A program made the position numbers and the translations under genes. A DNA stretch of 64,000 nt from an uncultured Jannaschia sp. (GTDB taxonomy: Bacteria; Pseudomonadota; Alphaproteobacteria; Rhodobacterales; Rhodobacteraceae): contig NZ_CANNEZ010000001.1 of NCBI RefSeq assembly GCF_947503795.1, forward strand, positions 735,001 to 799,000, given 5' to 3'. Each line of letters opens with the position of its first letter. Positions within the stretch are counted from its first letter, which is position 1. The notes below the pieces were generated by a model. It did no database searches. It was not told the DNA's origin and worked only from the letters and a program-made list of their open reading frames with translations. Shown in pieces: positions 1-11,037 of this stretch.

Positions 1-1937
1 AGTACTTCAACTCCACACACGGCGCGCGGAAGGGTCTGTCGGACACGGCGCTCAAGACCGCCAACTCGGGTTACCTGACGCGGCGTCTCGTGGACGTGGC
101 GCAGGACTGCATCGTCCGCATGGACGATTGCGGGACCGAGAAGGCGATCACCGCATCGGCCGCCGTCAACGACGGCGAAGTCGTCGCCACCCTGGCCGAG
201 CGCGTGCTGGGCCGGGTCGCGGCCGACGACGTCGTCCGCCCCGGCACCGAGGAGGTCATCGTCAAGGCCGGCGAGCTCATCGACGAGCGAACCGCCGACA
301 TCATCGACCAGGCGCAGGTGCAGTCCATGCGCATCCGCTCGCCGCTGACCTGCGAGGCCGAGGAGGGCGTTTGCGCGTCCTGCTACGGACGTGACCTCGC
401 GCGCGGCACCAAGGTGAACCAGGGCGAGGCCGTCGGCATCATCGCGGCCCAGTCCATCGGCGAGCCGGGCACCCAGCTGACGATGCGGACCTTCCACATC
501 GGCGGCGTCGCCCAGGGCGGACAGCAATCCTTCATGGAAGCCTCCGCCGAGGGCACCGTCGCGTTCCAGAACGCCAACACGCTCAAGAACGAGGCGGGTG
601 GCATCGTCGTGATGGGTCGCAACATGACCCTCGCGATCATGGACGAGAATGGCGAGGAGCGGGCCTCCCACAAGCTGGGCTACGGCACGACCCTGCACGT
701 TACCGACGGGGCCAAGGTCGCGCGCGGTGACAAGCTCTACGAATGGGACCCGTTCACCCTGCCGATCATCGCCGAAAGCGACGGCAAGGCGAAGTTCGTC
801 GATCTCTATGCGGGCATCTCGGTGCGCGACGAGACCGACGACGCCACCGGCATGACCCAGAAGATCGTGTCCGACTGGCGCTCCGCGCCCAAGGGCTCCG
901 ATCTCAAGCCGCAGGTCATCGTGGCCGGCGAGGATGGCGAGCCCGTCCGCAACGAGGCCGGCAATCCGATCACCTACGAGATGTCGGTGGACGCGATCCT
1001 GTCGGTCGAGGACGGCCAGATGCTGAAGGCGGGCGACGTCGTCGCGCGTATTCCGCGCGAAGGCACCAAGACCAAGGACATCACGGGCGGCCTGCCGCGC
1101 GTGGCGGAACTGTTCGAGGCCCGCAAGCCCAAGGACAACGCGATCATCGCGGAGGCCGACGGCACGGTGAAGTTCGGCAAGGACTACAAGAACAAGCGCC
1201 GGATCACGGTCATCCCGTCCGACGACAGTCTCGAGCCGATCGACTACATGGTGCCCAAGGGCAAGCACATCCCGGTGGCCGAGGGCGATTTCGTCCAGCG
1301 CGGCGACTACATCATGGATGGCAACCCCGCGCCGCATGACATCCTGCGGATCCTGGGCGTCGAGGCGCTGGCCGATTACCTGATCGACGAAGTGCAGGAC
1401 GTGTATCGACTGCAGGGCGTGAAGATCAACGACAAGCATATCGAGGTGATCGTCCGGCAGATGCTCCAGAAGTGGGAGATCCTCGATAGCGGCGACACGA
1501 CGCTCCTCAAGGGCGAGAATGTCGACAAGGCCGAGCTGGTCGAAGCCAACGAGAAGGCCGAGAAGCGGGGCGATCGTCCCGCGCGGGCCGAGCCGATCCT
1601 GCTCGGCATCACGAAGGCGTCGCTCCAGACCCGTTCGTTCATCTCCGCCGCCTCCTTCCAGGAGACGACGCGCGTCCTGACCGAGGCTTCGGTGCAGGGC
1701 AAGAAGGACAAGCTGGTCGGCCTCAAGGAGAACGTCATCGTCGGCCGCCTGATCCCGGCGGGCACCGGTGGCGCGACCCAGGCGATGCGCGCCATCGCCA
1801 CCGCGCGCGACAGCGTCGTGATCGAGGAGGCCCGCGCCGAGGCCGAGAAGGCTGCGGCACTGGCTGCCCCGACCGAGGAGCCTTCCGCCGAGGATGTCTT
1901 CGCCGAGACCGCCGAGGAGCCCGCCGCCGAGGAGTGA
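1..1937 (+). CDS. rpoC: RNA polymerase beta' subunit, 3' part (partial)
   Basis: The gene runs in from outside the window; the reading frame begins at base 3 and gives about 644 C-terminal residues. The fragment holds the C-terminal zinc site (a Cys in MDDCGT, then three Cys around [12 protein letters not shown]) and the trigger loop ([16 protein letters not shown]), followed by the jaw region and C-terminal helices. It ends in an acidic, Ala-rich tail ([20 protein letters not shown]). It is the catalytic subunit of transcription. A perfect intrinsic terminator follows 28 bp after the stop, so this ends the rpoBC transcript. Confidence 0.97.
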   Translation, partial: YFNSTHGARKGLSDTALKTANSGYLTRRLVDVAQDCIVRMDDCGTEKAITASAAVNDGEVVATLAERVLGRVAADDVVRPGTEEVIVKAGELIDERTADIIDQAQVQSMRIRSPLTCEAEEGVCASCYGRDLARGTKVNQGEAVGIIAAQSIGEPGTQLTMRTFHIGGVAQGGQQSFMEASAEGTVAFQNANTLKNEAGGIVVMGRNMTLAIMDENGEERASHKLGYGTTLHVTDGAKVARGDKLYEWDPFTLPIIAESDGKAKFVDLYAGISVRDETDDATGMTQKIVSDWRSAPKGSDLKPQVIVAGEDGEPVRNEAGNPITYEMSVDAILSVEDGQMLKAGDVVARIPREGTKTKDITGGLPRVAELFEARKPKDNAIIAEADGTVKFGKDYKNKRRITVIPSDDSLEPIDYMVPKGKHIPVAEGDFVQRGDYIMDGNPAPHDILRILGVEALADYLIDEVQDVYRLQGVKINDKHIEVIVRQMLQKWEILDSGDTTLLKGENVDKAELVEANEKAEKRGDRPARAEPILLGITKASLQTRSFISAASFQETTRVLTEASVQGKKDKLVGLKENVIVGRLIPAGTGGATQAMRAIATARDSVVIEEARAEAEKAAALAAPTEEPSAEDVFAETAEEPAAEE

Positions 1938-1965
1938 TCCCCGGCCGCATGGCAAGAAGAAATAC

Positions 1966-1994
1966 CCCCGCCGGAGCGATCCGGCGGGGTTTTT
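1966..1994 (+). terminator. Intrinsic terminator after rpoC
   Basis: A perfect 10-bp GC-rich stem (CCCCGCCGGA / TCCGGCGGGG) with a GCGA tetraloop runs straight into five T residues. It marks the end of the rpoBC transcript. Confidence 0.93.
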
Positions 1995-2400
1995 CGTCCG
2001 GGGGCGACGCCGGCCCAGTGCCCGGCCCGCGGGCGTCCCGGTATCCTTCCGCGCCACACAGCGTCCCGATCCATCGGACCAAAGCCATTCGGCACGCTCG
2101 TTCACGCCCCATTAACCGCTCGGCCCCAGAACCATCCCCGCGATCGCACCCGGCGGGACTGACACCCCGCCATTTCGACAGGACGACCCCACACCTGCCC
2201 GGACGAGGGCGGGGTCACCGGGGTCGGGCCCGACCTCGACCGACCGGCGCGGCGACATCCGCGTCGACACCGATGGGGCGTCCACCCGAAACGGGGCGGG
2301 CCCGCCCAACCCATCCATCACCGAGACCCATGACGGGCCGCACTGGCCCCGACCGGCGATAGGACTTGCCCGGTTCCCGCACCCGTGCGAGCGATCCGCC
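1995..2400. other. Intergenic spacer with no recognisable gene
   Basis: About 400 bp between the rpoC terminator and the next gene. No open frame here resembles a known protein and no convincing promoter hexamers were found. It presumably contains the promoter of the glycosyltransferase/exporter pair. Confidence 0.5.
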
Positions 2401-3231
2401 ATGGCCATCGTCAACCAGATCATCGGCGTCCTGCGCTTCTCCTACCCGGCGAAGGAAGGCTTCTCAGTCTCCGGGCTGGACGAGGCTCAGCTGGAGCGGC
2501 ACCTCTACGAACCCGGCCGGATCGAGACCCGGTTCCGCTATCTCGAGACGATCACCCTGCCGTCGCTCGCCGCCCAGACCGACCCGGCGTTCCGCTGCGT
2601 GATCCTCGCCGGGACGACGCTGCCGATACGGCATCGCAAGCGGCTGCGCGGCCTCGAGGAGACCTATCCCTTCCTAAAGATCGTCTTCATGGAGCGGATG
2701 GGCGCGCTGGCCGCGGGCAAGCGCAGCTTCCGGCGCGGCCTCGACGACGGCACCACCCATGTCACCGGCTTTCGCATCGACGACGACGATGCCGTGGCGG
2801 TCGACTACATCGCCCGCACGCGCGACCTCTCGGACCGGCTTCTGGCCGCGGGGCTGGCCGAGGGGCCGACCACGCTCAGCTTCATGCGCGGTATCTACTG
2901 GGACCTCCATGATCCCTCCGAACCCTTTCACGAATTCCGCGAGCCGCAGCCCCTCGGCCTCGCCTGCGCGATGATCACCACAGCCGATTTGCCGACCTGC
3001 ATCTTTCGCTACAACCATCGCCGGCTGCCCTGCCACGTCCCCGGCTTCACCCTGCCCGGAGACGCGCAGATGTTCCTCAGGACGCTGCACGACCACAACG
3101 ACAGCGGCCGCTCCATCCCGCCCCACGCGACCCCCATGACCACCCGCAAGGGCCGCAAGCTGATGGTCGAGCGCTTCGGCCTCGACGCCGATGCGGCGCT
3201 CGCGCTGATGCCCGCGCCGCCGCAGGACTGA
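2401..3231 (+). CDS. Putative rhamnosyltransferase-family glycosyltransferase
   Basis: 276 aa, resembling the 'putative rhamnosyl transferase' family (PF11316 type). Seen: the N-terminal start IIGVLRFSYP, the framework LPSLAAQTDPAF, and an acidic DDDD cluster at residues 127-130 in the place of a GT-A metal/nucleotide-sugar site. No signal peptide, so it is probably cytoplasmic. The stop is 1 nt before the start of the DMT transporter, so the two are translationally coupled. A homologue lies at 4117-4929 on the other strand with the DDDD motif at almost the same residue, which suggests a local duplication. Sugar donor and acceptor are unknown. Confidence 0.72.
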   Translation: MAIVNQIIGVLRFSYPAKEGFSVSGLDEAQLERHLYEPGRIETRFRYLETITLPSLAAQTDPAFRCVILAGTTLPIRHRKRLRGLEETYPFLKIVFMERMGALAAGKRSFRRGLDDGTTHVTGFRIDDDDAVAVDYIARTRDLSDRLLAAGLAEGPTTLSFMRGIYWDLHDPSEPFHEFREPQPLGLACAMITTADLPTCIFRYNHRRLPCHVPGFTLPGDAQMFLRTLHDHNDSGRSIPPHATPMTTRKGRKLMVERFGLDADAALALMPAPPQD

Positions 3232-3232
3232 C

Positions 3233-4120
3233 ATGCAAGACAACCTGAAGGGTGCGTTCCTGATGATGGGCGCGATGGCGACGTTCACCATGAACGACGC
3301 GGCGCTGAAATGGCTGGCCGAGGATCTGCCCGCCTTCCAGGTCACGTTCCTGCGCGGCTGTGTGGCCACGACGCTGATCGTCCTGTTGTCCTGGGCGATG
3401 GGCACGCTCGGCCGCGGCATCGCGCGGGCCGACCGTCCTTGGGCCTTCGGGCGCTCGGCGGCCGAGACGGCGGCGTTCCTGCCGTTCCTGCTGGCACTCC
3501 AGAACATGCCGCTGGCCAATATCACCGCGATCCTCGCCGCGCTCCCGCTGTCGATCACGGCCGCGGGCGCGCTCTTTCTGGGCGAGCGGGTCGGCTGGCG
3601 GCGCTGGACCGCGATCGGGGTCGGGCTGGTCGGGGTCCTGTTGATCGTGCGGCCGGGGACCGAGGGCTTCAACGCGTGGTCTGCCGTCGCGATGATTACC
3701 GTCGTGCTGGCCACGGCGCGCGATCTGCTGACGCGGCGCCTGTCGCGGGCGACGCCGTCGCTCAATGTCGCGGCGATCACGGCGGCGATGGTGACGCTGC
3801 TGGGCCTGGCGCTGTCGCTGGCCGAGCCGTGGGGCCGGCCGACGGCAGGGCAGGGCGGCATGATCCTCGCCGCCGCGGGCTTCATCTTCGCGGCCTATCT
3901 CTGTTCGGTCATGGCGATGCGCGTGGGCGAGGTCGGGGCCGTCACGCCCTTCCGCTACACCTCGCTGGTCTGGGCGCTCATCCTCGGCTGGCTCGTCTTT
4001 GGCGACTGGCCCGCGACGCTGACCCTCGTCGGGGCGGCGCTGATCGCGGCGACGGGGCTCTATACCCTCTGGCGCGAAGGCCGGGTGGCATCCGTCCCTC
4101 GTGCGGTCGGCCCTCGCTAA
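3233..4120 (+). CDS. EamA/DMT-family transporter
   Basis: 295 aa, almost entirely hydrophobic, with about ten predicted membrane helices in two EamA-type halves (starts near MATFTMNDAALKWL and TPSLNVAAITAAMVTLLG). Members export or import small metabolites; the substrate cannot be read from sequence. It starts 1 nt after the upstream glycosyltransferase stop. Its TAA overlaps the stop codon of the convergent gene at 4117-4929, so the two genes meet tail to tail with overlapping stops and no terminator between them. Confidence 0.85.
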   Translation: MQDNLKGAFLMMGAMATFTMNDAALKWLAEDLPAFQVTFLRGCVATTLIVLLSWAMGTLGRGIARADRPWAFGRSAAETAAFLPFLLALQNMPLANITAILAALPLSITAAGALFLGERVGWRRWTAIGVGLVGVLLIVRPGTEGFNAWSAVAMITVVLATARDLLTRRLSRATPSLNVAAITAAMVTLLGLALSLAEPWGRPTAGQGGMILAAAGFIFAAYLCSVMAMRVGEVGAVTPFRYTSLVWALILGWLVFGDWPATLTLVGAALIAATGLYTLWREGRVASVPRAVGPR

Positions 4121-4929
4121 ATTGCGGCGAAACTCGCCGCCAGCGCGTCGAGGTCCAGTCCGAACCGGTCCCGCAGGTCGGTCCGCTCCTCCGAGGTGGC
4201 ATGCACGAGGCGGTCGAGCTGCCCGGGCATCGGGCTGTCATTCGTCCCGTCCACGCCCCGCAGCCACATCGGCGCGTCCGGGATCGTCACCGAGGGCATC
4301 AGCGCGCCGACGCGGTGATGCGGGAAATGGATCGCCGTGCGCCGGATCGACGGCTTCAGGAACAGCGCCTGCGCCACACCCAGATGGCTGCGCGTCGCGG
4401 ATTGCACCAGCGGGCCCTGGGGCGTGGGGCGCATCACGTAGCCGCGGCTGAAATCGATCGCCAAGCGGCCATGTCGTTCCCAGAGCGGGCGAACCTCGCC
4501 GAAGATGCGCCGGGCGCGTTCGACGAAGGTCCGCGCCACGCCGTCATCGTCATCCTGTCGGAACTGCATCACCGGCGGCCCGTCCGGGTCGATCCGGTCG
4601 TTGACGATCGCCTCCATCGCGTGGCGCTGGTTTTCGGGCGGATGGAAGATCAGCTCGGCCTGAGGCAGGGCGGCGACCAGTGCCACCAGCCGCCCGCGCC
4701 ACGGCTCGGGCAGGGCATCGCCGGTGATGACGAGAACGCGGAAATCGCCGTCCGTCTGGGCCGCCAGCGTCCGCAGACAGACATGCTCCAGCGTCCGAAA
4801 CCGTGCCTCCAGCCGGTCGGGCGCCCAGAGATGTGCCTGCCGTTCGGTGACGCTGTCGTGCTCGATCTGGAAGCCGCCGGAGCCGGGATAGGCGAAGCGG
4901 GTGATGGCGATGATCTGCAGATCGGACAT
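4117..4929 (-). CDS. Putative rhamnosyltransferase-family glycosyltransferase (paralogue)
   Basis: 270 aa from the ATG giving MSDLQIIAITRFAYP, which aligns with the start of the paralogue at 2401-3231. An in-frame ATG at 4986 would add 19 residues, but that extension does not match the paralogue. Shared features are LRTLAAQTDGDF and a DDDD cluster at residues 126-129. It is convergent with the DMT gene, their stop codons overlapping. Likely a cytoplasmic GT-A-like enzyme acting on a surface or secreted glycan; this is inference. Confidence 0.7.
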   Translation of the reverse strand: MSDLQIIAITRFAYPGSGGFQIEHDSVTERQAHLWAPDRLEARFRTLEHVCLRTLAAQTDGDFRVLVITGDALPEPWRGRLVALVAALPQAELIFHPPENQRHAMEAIVNDRIDPDGPPVMQFRQDDDDGVARTFVERARRIFGEVRPLWERHGRLAIDFSRGYVMRPTPQGPLVQSATRSHLGVAQALFLKPSIRRTAIHFPHHRVGALMPSVTIPDAPMWLRGVDGTNDSPMPGQLDRLVHATSEERTDLRDRFGLDLDALAASFAAI

Positions 4930-5215
4930 GGCGGCGACGGTGCCTGCAAACACGGGGGCCGACAAGCGCGTGGCCTGCGTTGACACCCCACCGCGATTCC
5001 CCTATCAGGCCCGCAATTCGGTCCGGGTGCGCGTCGCGCGCCCGTGTCGGCAAGCCAGAACCGTCGCACACGATCCGGGATACTGTTTCCCGCATCCTCT
5101 GTCACCCAACCGCATCGTCCAGGTCGGAATTCCGGGCGGATGCGGCCATCGGTCTTTGGCGCGTCGGGGTCCGGACGAGAGATTTGAACGTGAACGATAG
5201 ACGGGGACACCCCAC

Positions 5216-5587
5216 ATGCCGACGATCCAGCAGCTGATCCGCAAGCCGCGTCAGCCCAAGCGCAAGACCTCGAAATCCCTCCACCTCGAGGGTTGCCCGC
5301 AGAAGCGCGGCGTCTGCACGCGCGTCTACACCACTACCCCAAAGAAGCCGAACTCGGCCATGCGGAAGGTCGCCAAGGTGCGCCTGACCAATGGTTACGA
5401 GGTCATCTCCTACATCCCGGGCGAGAGCCACAACCTGCAGGAGCACTCGGTCGTGCTGATCCGCGGGGGCCGGGTGAAGGACCTTCCGGGCGTGCGCTAC
5501 CACATCCTGCGCGGCGTGCTCGACACGCAAGGCGTCAAGGATCGCCGTCAGCGCCGCTCCAAGTACGGCGCCAAGCGTCCGAAGTGA
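5216..5587 (+). CDS. rpsL: 30S ribosomal protein S12 (uS12)
   Basis: 123 aa, full length. The decoding-site segments [10 protein letters not shown] and [12 protein letters not shown] are intact. Lys43 and Lys88, the classic streptomycin-resistance positions, are wild type, and Asp89 is the conserved methylthiolation position. First gene of the str operon (rpsL-rpsG-fusA-tuf), 74 bp before rpsG. The 286-bp region upstream, shared with the divergent glycosyltransferase, must hold the operon promoter, but no clear hexamers were identified. Confidence 0.98.
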   Translation: MPTIQQLIRKPRQPKRKTSKSLHLEGCPQKRGVCTRVYTTTPKKPNSAMRKVAKVRLTNGYEVISYIPGESHNLQEHSVVLIRGGRVKDLPGVRYHILRGVLDTQGVKDRRQRRSKYGAKRPK

Positions 5588-5610
5588 GACCGGGTCCCGC
5601 CCAATTCTGA

Positions 5611-6132
<522 letters not shown>

Positions 6133-6162
6133 CCCGCCGCACCTATCTGACGTTCTGATCAC

Positions 6163-6183
6163 GGGGGCCCGTCCGGGGCCCCC
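6163..6183 (+). other. Stem-loop in the rpsG-fusA spacer
   Basis: An 8-bp perfect stem (GGGGGCCC / GGGCCCCC, 5-nt loop) followed 10 bp later by a short T-rich stretch. It may act as an attenuator or partial terminator between rpsG and fusA; the T-tract is too weak to call it a terminator. Confidence 0.5.
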
Positions 6184-6219
6184 GAACCTGTTTTCTCCTC
6201 CATTCAGAGGTACGAGCCC

Positions 6220-8346
6220 ATGGCCCGCGACTATCCCCTCGAACGCTACCGCAACTTCGGCATCATGGCCCATATCGATGCCGGCAAGACGACCTGCTCG
6301 GAGCGTATCCTGTTCTACACCGGCAAGTCCCACAACATCGGCGAGGTCCATGACGGCGCCGCCACGATGGACTGGATGGAGCAGGAGCAGGAGCGGGGCA
6401 TCACGATCACGTCCGCCGCGACGACGACATTCTGGCAGCGCCAGGAAGAGCCGACCGCCGACGGCACGTCCGACACCAAGTACCGGATGAACATCATCGA
6501 CACGCCCGGCCACGTCGACTTCACCATCGAAGTCGAGCGCTCGCTCGCCGTGCTCGACGGCGCGGTCGCCGTGCTCGACGCCAATGCCGGTGTCGAGCCC
6601 CAGACCGAGACCGTCTGGCGCCAGGCCGACCGCTACAAGGTTCCGCGGATGGTGTTCGTCAACAAGATGGACAAGATCGGCGCCGACTTCTTCAACTGCG
6701 TCCGCATGATCGAGGACCGCACCGGTGCCCGCGCCGTGCCCGTCGGCATCCCGATCGGCGCCGAGACCGAGCTCGAGGGCCTCATCGACCTGGTCACCAT
6801 GGAAGAGTGGGTCTGGGAAGGCGAAGACCTCGGCGCGTCCTGGATCAAGAAGCCCATCCGCGACAGCCTCAAGGCCATGGCCGACGAGTGGCGCGGCAAG
6901 ATGATCGAAGCCGCCGTCGAAATGGACGACGACGCGATGGAAGCGTACCTCATGGACGCCGCCGAGCCGGACGTCGACACGCTGCGCAAGCTGCTCCGCA
7001 AGGGCACGCTCTCGATGTCCTTCGTTCCGGTGCTGGGTGGGTCCGCGTTCAAGAACAAGGGCGTCCAGCCCCTGCTCAACGCGGTCATCGACTACCTGCC
7101 GTCGCCGCTCGATGTCGTCGACTACATGGGCTTCAAGCCCGGCGACGAGGAGGAAGTGCGCAACATCCCCCGTCGTGCCGACGACTCGATGCCGTTCTCG
7201 GGCCTCGCGTTCAAGATCATGAACGACCCCTTCGTGGGCTCGCTCACCTTCACGCGCATCTACTCGGGCAAGCTCGAGAAGGGTGACACGCTCCAGAACA
7301 CCACCAAGGGCAAGAAGGAGCGCGTCGGACGGATGATGATGATGCACTCCAACAACCGTGAAGAGATCACCGAGGCCTTCGCGGGCGACATCATCGCGCT
7401 GGCCGGCCTCAAGGACACGACGACGGGCGACACGCTCTCGGACGTGAACGATCAGGTCGTGCTGGAGACGATGACCTTCCCCGATCCGGTCATTGAGATC
7501 GCGGTCGAGCCCAAGACCAAGGCCGACCAGGAGAAGATGTCCCAGGGCCTCCAGCGCCTCGCCGCCGAGGATCCGTCCTTCCGCGTCGAGACCGACCTCG
7601 AGTCGGGCCAGACGATCATGAAGGGGATGGGCGAACTCCACCTCGACATCCTGGTCGACCGTCTCAAGCGGGAGTTCAAGGTCGAGGCCAATATCGGCGC
7701 GCCGCAGGTGGCCTACCGCGAGACCATCGGTCACGAGGTCGAGCACACCTACACCCACAAGAAGCAGTCGGGTGGTTCGGGTCAGTTCGCCGAGGTCAAG
7801 CTCCTCATCTCGCCGACCGAGCCGGGCGAGGGATACTCGTTCGAATCGAAGATCGTCGGTGGTGCGGTGCCCAAGGAATACATTCCGGGCGTCGAGAAGG
7901 GCATCAACTCGGTCATGGATTCGGGTCCGCTCGCGGGCTTCCCGGTGATCGACTTCAAGGTCCAGCTGCTGGACGGCAAGTTCCACGACGTGGACTCGTC
8001 GGTCCTCGCCTTCGAGATCGCGGCCCGGATGGGCATGCGCGAAGGCATGCGGAAGGCCGGCGCCAAGCTTCTGGAGCCCGTGATGAAGGTCGAAGTGATC
8101 ACGCCGGAGGAATATACCGGCGGCATCATCGGCGACCTGACCTCGCGTCGCGGCCAAGTCTCGGGGCAGGAGCCGCGCGGCAACGCCATCGCCATCGACG
8201 CCTTCGTGCCGCTGGCCAACATGTTCGGCTACATCAACACGCTGCGCTCGATGTCCTCGGGCCGCGCGCAGTTCACGATGCAGTTCGACCATTACGACCC
8301 GGTCCCGCAGAACATCTCGGAAGAGATCCAGAAGAAGTTCGCCTGA
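6220..8346 (+). CDS. fusA: Elongation factor G
   Basis: 708 aa. GTPase motifs are in order: G1 AHIDAGKT (17-24), the RGITI switch region (59-63), DTPGH (94-98) and NKMD (148-151), followed by domains II-V. It is the ribosomal translocase. RBS AGAGG sits before the ATG. Codon use is strongly biased, as in a highly expressed gene. Confidence 0.98.
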   Translation: MARDYPLERYRNFGIMAHIDAGKTTCSERILFYTGKSHNIGEVHDGAATMDWMEQEQERGITITSAATTTFWQRQEEPTADGTSDTKYRMNIIDTPGHVDFTIEVERSLAVLDGAVAVLDANAGVEPQTETVWRQADRYKVPRMVFVNKMDKIGADFFNCVRMIEDRTGARAVPVGIPIGAETELEGLIDLVTMEEWVWEGEDLGASWIKKPIRDSLKAMADEWRGKMIEAAVEMDDDAMEAYLMDAAEPDVDTLRKLLRKGTLSMSFVPVLGGSAFKNKGVQPLLNAVIDYLPSPLDVVDYMGFKPGDEEEVRNIPRRADDSMPFSGLAFKIMNDPFVGSLTFTRIYSGKLEKGDTLQNTTKGKKERVGRMMMMHSNNREEITEAFAGDIIALAGLKDTTTGDTLSDVNDQVVLETMTFPDPVIEIAVEPKTKADQEKMSQGLQRLAAEDPSFRVETDLESGQTIMKGMGELHLDILVDRLKREFKVEANIGAPQVAYRETIGHEVEHTYTHKKQSGGSGQFAEVKLLISPTEPGEGYSFESKIVGGAVPKEYIPGVEKGINSVMDSGPLAGFPVIDFKVQLLDGKFHDVDSSVLAFEIAARMGMREGMRKAGAKLLEPVMKVEVITPEEYTGGIIGDLTSRRGQVSGQEPRGNAIAIDAFVPLANMFGYINTLRSMSSGRAQFTMQFDHYDPVPQNISEEIQKKFA

Positions 8347-8355
8347 TCCGATCGC

Positions 8356-8423
8356 GGTGCGTGGGCCTCCCACCACGCACCGGTCACCCCCAAACCCGTA
8401 GGGTGCGTGCGCGTCACGCATCC
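8356..8423 (+). promoter_or_regulatory. Tandem stem-loops in the fusA-tuf spacer
   Basis: Two hairpins occupy the spacer. The first is GGTGCGTGG / CCACGCACC (8356-8381, 9 bp). The second is GGGTGCGTG / CACGCATCC (8401-8423, 9 bp with one G-U). The left arms share GGTGCGTG, so the first left arm could instead pair with the last right arm, giving a mutually exclusive fold. Neither hairpin has a T-tract. Confidence 0.5.
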
Positions 8424-8449
8424 TCGCCAATTTGAGAAGGAGCCCTCCC

Positions 8450-9625
8450 ATGGCGAAGGCAAAATTCGAACGCACGAAACCGCATGTGAACATCGGCACG
8501 ATCGGTCACGTTGACCACGGCAAGACGACGCTGACGGCTGCGATCACGAAGTATTTCGGCGACTTCAAGGCGTATGACCAGATCGACGGCGCGCCCGAGG
8601 AGAAGGCCCGCGGGATCACGATCTCGACGGCGCATGTCGAGTACGAGACCGAGAACCGCCACTACGCGCATGTCGACTGCCCGGGCCACGCGGACTACGT
8701 CAAGAACATGATCACGGGGGCCGCCCAGATGGACGGCGCGATCCTCGTGGTGAACGCGGCCGACGGCCCGATGCCGCAGACGCGCGAGCACATCCTGCTC
8801 GGTCGCCAGGTCGGCATCCCGACCATGGTCGTCTACATGAACAAGGTTGACCAGGTCGACGACGAGGAGCTCCTGGAGCTCGTCGAGATGGAGATCCGCG
8901 AGCTTCTGTCGAGCTACGAGTATCCCGGCGACGACATCCCGGTCATCCCGGGCTCGGCGCTGGCGGCGATGGAAGGCCGCGACGAGGAGATCGGCGAGCA
9001 GTCGATCCGCAAGCTGATGGCGGCGGTGGACGAGTTCATCCCGACGCCCGAGCGCGCCGTGGACCAGCCGTTCCTGATGCCGGTCGAGGACGTGTTCTCG
9101 ATCTCGGGTCGCGGCACGGTCGTGACGGGTCGCGTCGAGCGCGGCGTGATCAATGTCGGCGACGAGATCGAGATCGTGGGCATCCGGGACACCAAGAAGA
9201 CGACCTGCACGGGCGTCGAGATGTTCCGCAAGCTGCTGGATCGCGGCGAGGCGGGCGACAACATCGGCGCGCTGCTGCGCGGCGTGGATCGGGACGGCGT
9301 CGAGCGGGGCCAGGTGCTCTGCAAGCCGGGCTCGGTGAAGCCGCACACGAAGTTCGAGGCCGAGGCCTACATCCTGACCAAGGACGAAGGCGGGCGCCAC
9401 ACGCCGTTCTTCGCCAACTACCGCCCGCAGTTCTACTTCCGGACGACGGACGTGACGGGGACGGTGCAGCTGGCCGAGGGCACGGAGATGGTGATGCCGG
9501 GCGACAACGTGTCGTTCGGGGTCGAGCTGATCGCGCCGATCGCGATGGAGCAGGGCCTGCGCTTCGCGATCCGCGAAGGCGGCCGCACGGTGGGTGCGGG
9601 CGTGGTCTCGAAGATCACCGACTGA
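8450..9625 (+). CDS. tuf: Elongation factor Tu
   Basis: 391 aa from the ATG after AGAAGGAG. An upstream in-frame TTG at 8432 lies inside the Shine-Dalgarno region and is not the start. G1 GHVDHGKT (19-26), DCPGH (76-80) and NKVD (131-134) are intact. It delivers aminoacyl-tRNA to the ribosome. Last gene of the str operon; hairpins follow at 9633-9690. Confidence 0.98.
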   Translation: MAKAKFERTKPHVNIGTIGHVDHGKTTLTAAITKYFGDFKAYDQIDGAPEEKARGITISTAHVEYETENRHYAHVDCPGHADYVKNMITGAAQMDGAILVVNAADGPMPQTREHILLGRQVGIPTMVVYMNKVDQVDDEELLELVEMEIRELLSSYEYPGDDIPVIPGSALAAMEGRDEEIGEQSIRKLMAAVDEFIPTPERAVDQPFLMPVEDVFSISGRGTVVTGRVERGVINVGDEIEIVGIRDTKKTTCTGVEMFRKLLDRGEAGDNIGALLRGVDRDGVERGQVLCKPGSVKPHTKFEAEAYILTKDEGGRHTPFFANYRPQFYFRTTDVTGTVQLAEGTEMVMPGDNVSFGVELIAPIAMEQGLRFAIREGGRTVGAGVVSKITD

Positions 9626-9666
9626 TCGCGGGGGCCCTTCGGGGCCGACCGCCACGGACACGGCGC

Positions 9667-9690
9667 AAGGGCTCCCCTCGGGGGGCCCTT
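9667..9690 (+). terminator. Hairpin downstream of tuf, probable terminator
   Basis: An 11-bp stem (AAGGGCTCCCC / GGGGGGCCCTT, one G-U pair) with a 2-nt apical gap lies 41 bp after the tuf stop. A second small hairpin (GGCCC-TTCG-GGGCC) lies just before it. There is no real T-tract, so termination efficiency is uncertain. The next gene is convergent, which fits a transcript end here. Confidence 0.5.
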
Positions 9691-9862
9691 GTTGCGTGAG
9701 GGGCACCCCCGCGACCCGCCCGCATCAAGGGCCCGCCCCAGCGAGGCCCTGCGGACGGCGGCCGGATCGCGCCGCGGCGAGGCCGAACCCCGCCATGAAA
9801 GAGGGCCACCCCCCGGAAGGCGCGGCCCTCGATACGGGCGAGGTCGTGGGATCGCTTCGTGC

Positions 9863-10423
9863 TCAGGCGCGCGTCAGGGACGTGCCGTTGATGCAGTGGA
9901 GCCGCATGCCCGCGACGTCGATATGGTGGCCCAGATGCGAGCCGCAGCGGCGGCAATGAACCTCGGCCATGGCGAAGGTCTCGTCCTGGATCATCCCGGC
10001 CTGCCCGTATTGCCGGACCGCGCCGTCGAGACCGAACATCACGGCGTTCGGCTCGGCGTGGTGGAAGAAGACCCAGCCCTTGTCGAGCGGCTCGAACCAG
10101 CCCGCATCGTAGATGAAGAGATCGCAGCCGCGGCAGTTGTAGCCGGCCTCGTGCGCCTCCTCCCAGAGGTCGGTGGTCTTCGGCCATTCGGTGTTGGCGC
10201 GGCGCAGGATGCCGTAGGCGTCGTCGTCGCCGTCGAGATGGGCGCGCCATTCGGCTTCGCTGCGCTGGACCTCGAAGGGGAAGTCGCTGGTCTCGGGGAC
10301 GTATTGTGCGATGGTCCGGCCGGAGGGGGCGACGATCTCCTCGGCGCGCAGCGCGGGCGCCGTGGCGGCGATCGCGGCGGCAGAGGCCAGCAGGGCGCGG
10401 CGGGTCAGGTTGCGGTCAGTCAT
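9863..10423 (-). CDS. Tat-exported MsrB-like protein
   Basis: 186 aa from the ATG preceded by GAGGAG. The N-terminus LTRRALLAS plus a hydrophobic run ending APALRA is a Tat signal peptide. The rest resembles methionine-R-sulfoxide reductase B: zinc Cys pairs at 97/100 (NCRGC) and 157/160 (HCRRCGSHLGH) and the catalytic-type Cys177 in LHCINGTSL. MsrB reduces methionine-R-sulfoxide in proteins, and a Tat signal would place it folded in the periplasm. The enzyme region is divergent, so activity is inferred. It stands alone between tuf and rpsJ on the opposite strand. Confidence 0.72.
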   Translation of the reverse strand: MTDRNLTRRALLASAAAIAATAPALRAEEIVAPSGRTIAQYVPETSDFPFEVQRSEAEWRAHLDGDDDAYGILRRANTEWPKTTDLWEEAHEAGYNCRGCDLFIYDAGWFEPLDKGWVFFHHAEPNAVMFGLDGAVRQYGQAGMIQDETFAMAEVHCRRCGSHLGHHIDVAGMRLHCINGTSLTRA

Positions 10424-10714
10424 GGTCTCGGCTCCTCGGAACGATTGGCTACGCGGCCATCCTAGCCGACCCGCGCGCAGGCGTCTCATCACGTTGTCCC
10501 AAGGCTGCGTGACGGGGGCGCGAGTTTCCCGTGTGCGGGGGGTTGCGGGGCGGGACGACCTGGGCTATCCGCCCCCATCCACGGACGGGGTCGCGACGCG
10601 CGGCCCCGCTTCCGTTCGGGTTCGACGAGGGGGCCGGGTGGTCCTGTCTCCTCCTCTCAACTTGAACGGGCCGGTCGCCATGATCCGCGGCCCGCCCCCT
10701 GTCGGAAGAACGAC

Positions 10715-11023
10715 ATGAAAAGCCAGAACATCCGCATCCGGCTCAAGGCGTTCGATTACCGCGTGCTGGACGCCAGCACCCAGGAAATCGTCAACACCGC
10801 CAAGCGCACCGGTGCCCAGGTTCGCGGGCCGATCCCGCTGCCGAACAAGATCGAGAAATTCACCGTCCTGCGCGGTCCGCACATCGACAAGAAGTCGCGC
10901 GACCAGTGGGAAATCCGCACGCACAAGCGGATGCTCGACATCGTCGACCCGACGCCGCAGACCGTGGACGCGCTGATGAAGCTCGACCTCGCCGCGGGCG
11001 TCGACGTCGAGATCAAGGTCTGA
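10715..11023 (+). CDS. rpsJ: 30S ribosomal protein S10 (uS10)
   Basis: 102 aa, full length ([21 protein letters not shown] conserved region). First gene of the S10 operon. RBS GGAAGA lies 6 nt before the ATG. The 291-bp spacer back to the divergent MsrB-like gene must carry the operon promoter and leader; no clear hexamers were identified. Confidence 0.98.
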   Translation: MKSQNIRIRLKAFDYRVLDASTQEIVNTAKRTGAQVRGPIPLPNKIEKFTVLRGPHIDKKSRDQWEIRTHKRMLDIVDPTPQTVDALMKLDLAAGVDVEIKV

Positions 11024-11037
11024 GGGAGGGTATCCAG

